Part shown: positions 63,043 to 64,000 of the stretch, piece by piece | Position numbering within the stretch: the first letter of the stretch is position 1 | Layout: each line of letters opens with the position of its first letter | Assembly: GCA_034926865.1 (NCBI GenBank) | Contig: JAYFQP010000010.1 | Location: 1-64,000 of the forward strand | Direction of reading: 5' to 3' | DNA from: RGIG1902 sp034926865 | GTDB lineage: Bacteria > Bacillota > Clostridia > Oscillospirales > Butyricicoccaceae | Length of the DNA stretch: 64,000 nt | Position numbers and translations under genes: made by a program | The notes under the pieces: model-generated | What the model was told of the DNA's origin: nothing | Database searches by the model: none | What the model saw: only the letters and a program-made list of their open reading frames with translations

Positions 63043-63083
63043 ATAAAATTATAACTATTTTCGGCAATACTATATATGTGCCA

Positions 63084-64000
63084 CTATTCCCACTCGATCG
63101 TTGCTGGAGGTTTTGAAGTTATATCATAAACTATGCGGTTAATATGGCTGACCTCATTGACTATTCTAACAGAAACCCGGTCAAGAACCTCAAACGGTAT
63201 CCTTGTCCAATCTGCAGTCATAAAATCTGTCGTAGTTACGGATCGCAGAGCCAAAGTATAGTCATAGGTTCTGCCATCTCCCATAACGCCTACAGAGCGC
63301 ATATTTGTCAAAACCGCAAAATATTGGCTCATAGTATGCTCAAGATTAGCCTTAGATATTTCATCTCTAAATATAAAATCAGCCTCTCGCAATACGTCAA
63401 GCTTTTGCTTTGTTATCTCGCCAATGACACGAATAGCAAGCCCTGGCCCGGGGAAAGGCTGGCGCATAACAAGATACTCAGGAAGCTCAAGTTCGCGGCC
63501 AAGCTGGCGCACCTCATCTTTGAAAAGCGGCCTTAAAGGCTCGACGATCTCCTTAAAATCAACATAATCAGGCAAGCCGCCTACATTGTGGTGGCTCTTT
63601 ATAACTGCAGCATTTCCAGCCCCTGACTCTATTACATCGGGATAGATCGTCCCCTGCACAAGATAATCAACTTTACCGATTTTTTTGGCTTCTTCCTCAA
63701 ACACCCTAATAAACTCTTCACCTATTATCTTTCGTTTTCTTTCAGGCTCAGATACCCCTGCCAGCTTGTCAAGAAAACGCTGTTCTGCATCTACGCGAAC
63801 GAAATTAATATTCCATTTTGAAAAAGCAGCTTCAACCTCATCTCCCTCATCTTTGCGCATGAGGCCGTGATCGACAAACACACACGTCAGCTGAGGCCCT
63901 ACAGCCTCAGCCAAAAGTGCAGCCGCCACAGAGGAATCAACTCCGCCGGAAAGAGCAAGAAGCACCTTGCCCTCTCCTACTTTTTCTCTTATGGATCTGA
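63084..64000 (-). CDS. guaA: GMP synthase (glutamine-hydrolysing), C-terminal part, cut by window edge
   Basis: The ATP-pyrophosphatase domain is seen with the P-loop LALSGGVDSSVAA, VDHGLMRKDEG and KSHHNVGGLP, followed by the dimerisation domain (EPLRPLFKDEVRQLGRELELPEYLVMRQPFPGPGLAIRV split by motifs) and the invariant end KPPATIEWE. GuaA turns XMP into GMP with glutamine as nitrogen donor. The frame is open to the last base of the window (IREKVGEGKV), so the glutaminase domain and start lie outside. The stop is TAG at 63084-63086. The 3' end is a common integration site for genomic islands, here beside an integrase relic. Confidence 0.96.
   Translation of the reverse strand, partial: RSIREKVGEGKVLLALSGGVDSSVAAALLAEAVGPQLTCVFVDHGLMRKDEGDEVEAAFSKWNINFVRVDAEQRFLDKLAGVSEPERKRKIIGEEFIRVFEEEAKKIGKVDYLVQGTIYPDVIESGAGNAAVIKSHHNVGGLPDYVDFKEIVEPLRPLFKDEVRQLGRELELPEYLVMRQPFPGPGLAIRVIGEITKQKLDVLREADFIFRDEISKANLEHTMSQYFAVLTNMRSVGVMGDGRTYDYTLALRSVTTTDFMTADWTRIPFEVLDRVSVRIVNEVSHINRIVYDITSKPPATIEWE

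Overview
The window looks like a chromosomal segment of an anaerobic, endospore-forming member of the Clostridia, possibly near Oscillospiraceae/Ruminococcaceae. This rests on a GerA-type spore germinant-receptor operon, a collagen-like probable spore-surface protein, a CotH-like protein, AGGAGG-type ribosome binding sites, many Rho-independent terminators and moderate G+C. No rRNA, tRNA or CRISPR array was recognised.

Layout. 0.4-7.8 kb: a secreted stalk-domain protein, then small accessory genes (Nudix hydrolase, membrane-bound Xre regulator, NimA-like flavoprotein, two GNATs) and a Mef-like MFS exporter behind a 12-codon leader peptide and mutually exclusive hairpins. 8-10.3 kb: collagen-like protein and a frameshifted 3' remnant of adhE. 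10.4-15.9 kb (minus): two-component system, then VTC-like protein, DUF4956 membrane protein and CotH-like surface protein. 16-21.5 kb: nucleosidase, Cys-rich protein, NhaC antiporter, SMC-like ATPase, SGNH lipoprotein, CarD-family regulator and neighbours. 22.5-30.7 kb: PhzF-like protein, germinant receptor operon with A, C, small D and B subunits, then a methyltransferase behind a promoter, 9-codon leader ORF and two T-tailed hairpins, and a GNAT/alpha-CTD-like/GNAT fusion. 31-34 kb: cold-shock gene, FMN-binding membrane protein and an orphan response regulator with a wHTH output domain.

34.7-52.9 kb is a surface-protein locus: a 3075-residue SLH-anchored protein, a paralogous 1803-residue protein with a C-type-lectin-like domain and no visible anchor, a small SLH protein and two LuxR-type regulators, one fused to a polytopic membrane domain. 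53.3-57.7 kb is a G+C-rich dltA-dltC-dltB-SGNH operon of the D-alanylation type. 57.9-63.0 kb is a decayed integrative element with a broken tyrosine integrase, lying against the 3' end of guaA, a known island integration hotspot. guaA runs off the right edge.

The most unusual signals are the two leader-ORF/hairpin arrays (6.34-6.50 and 27.70-28.04 kb), the paired giant surface proteins with dedicated regulators, the VTC/DUF4956/CotH/two-component cluster, and three very short genes at 58.3-58.8 kb. All functions are inferred by reading; no database search was run.
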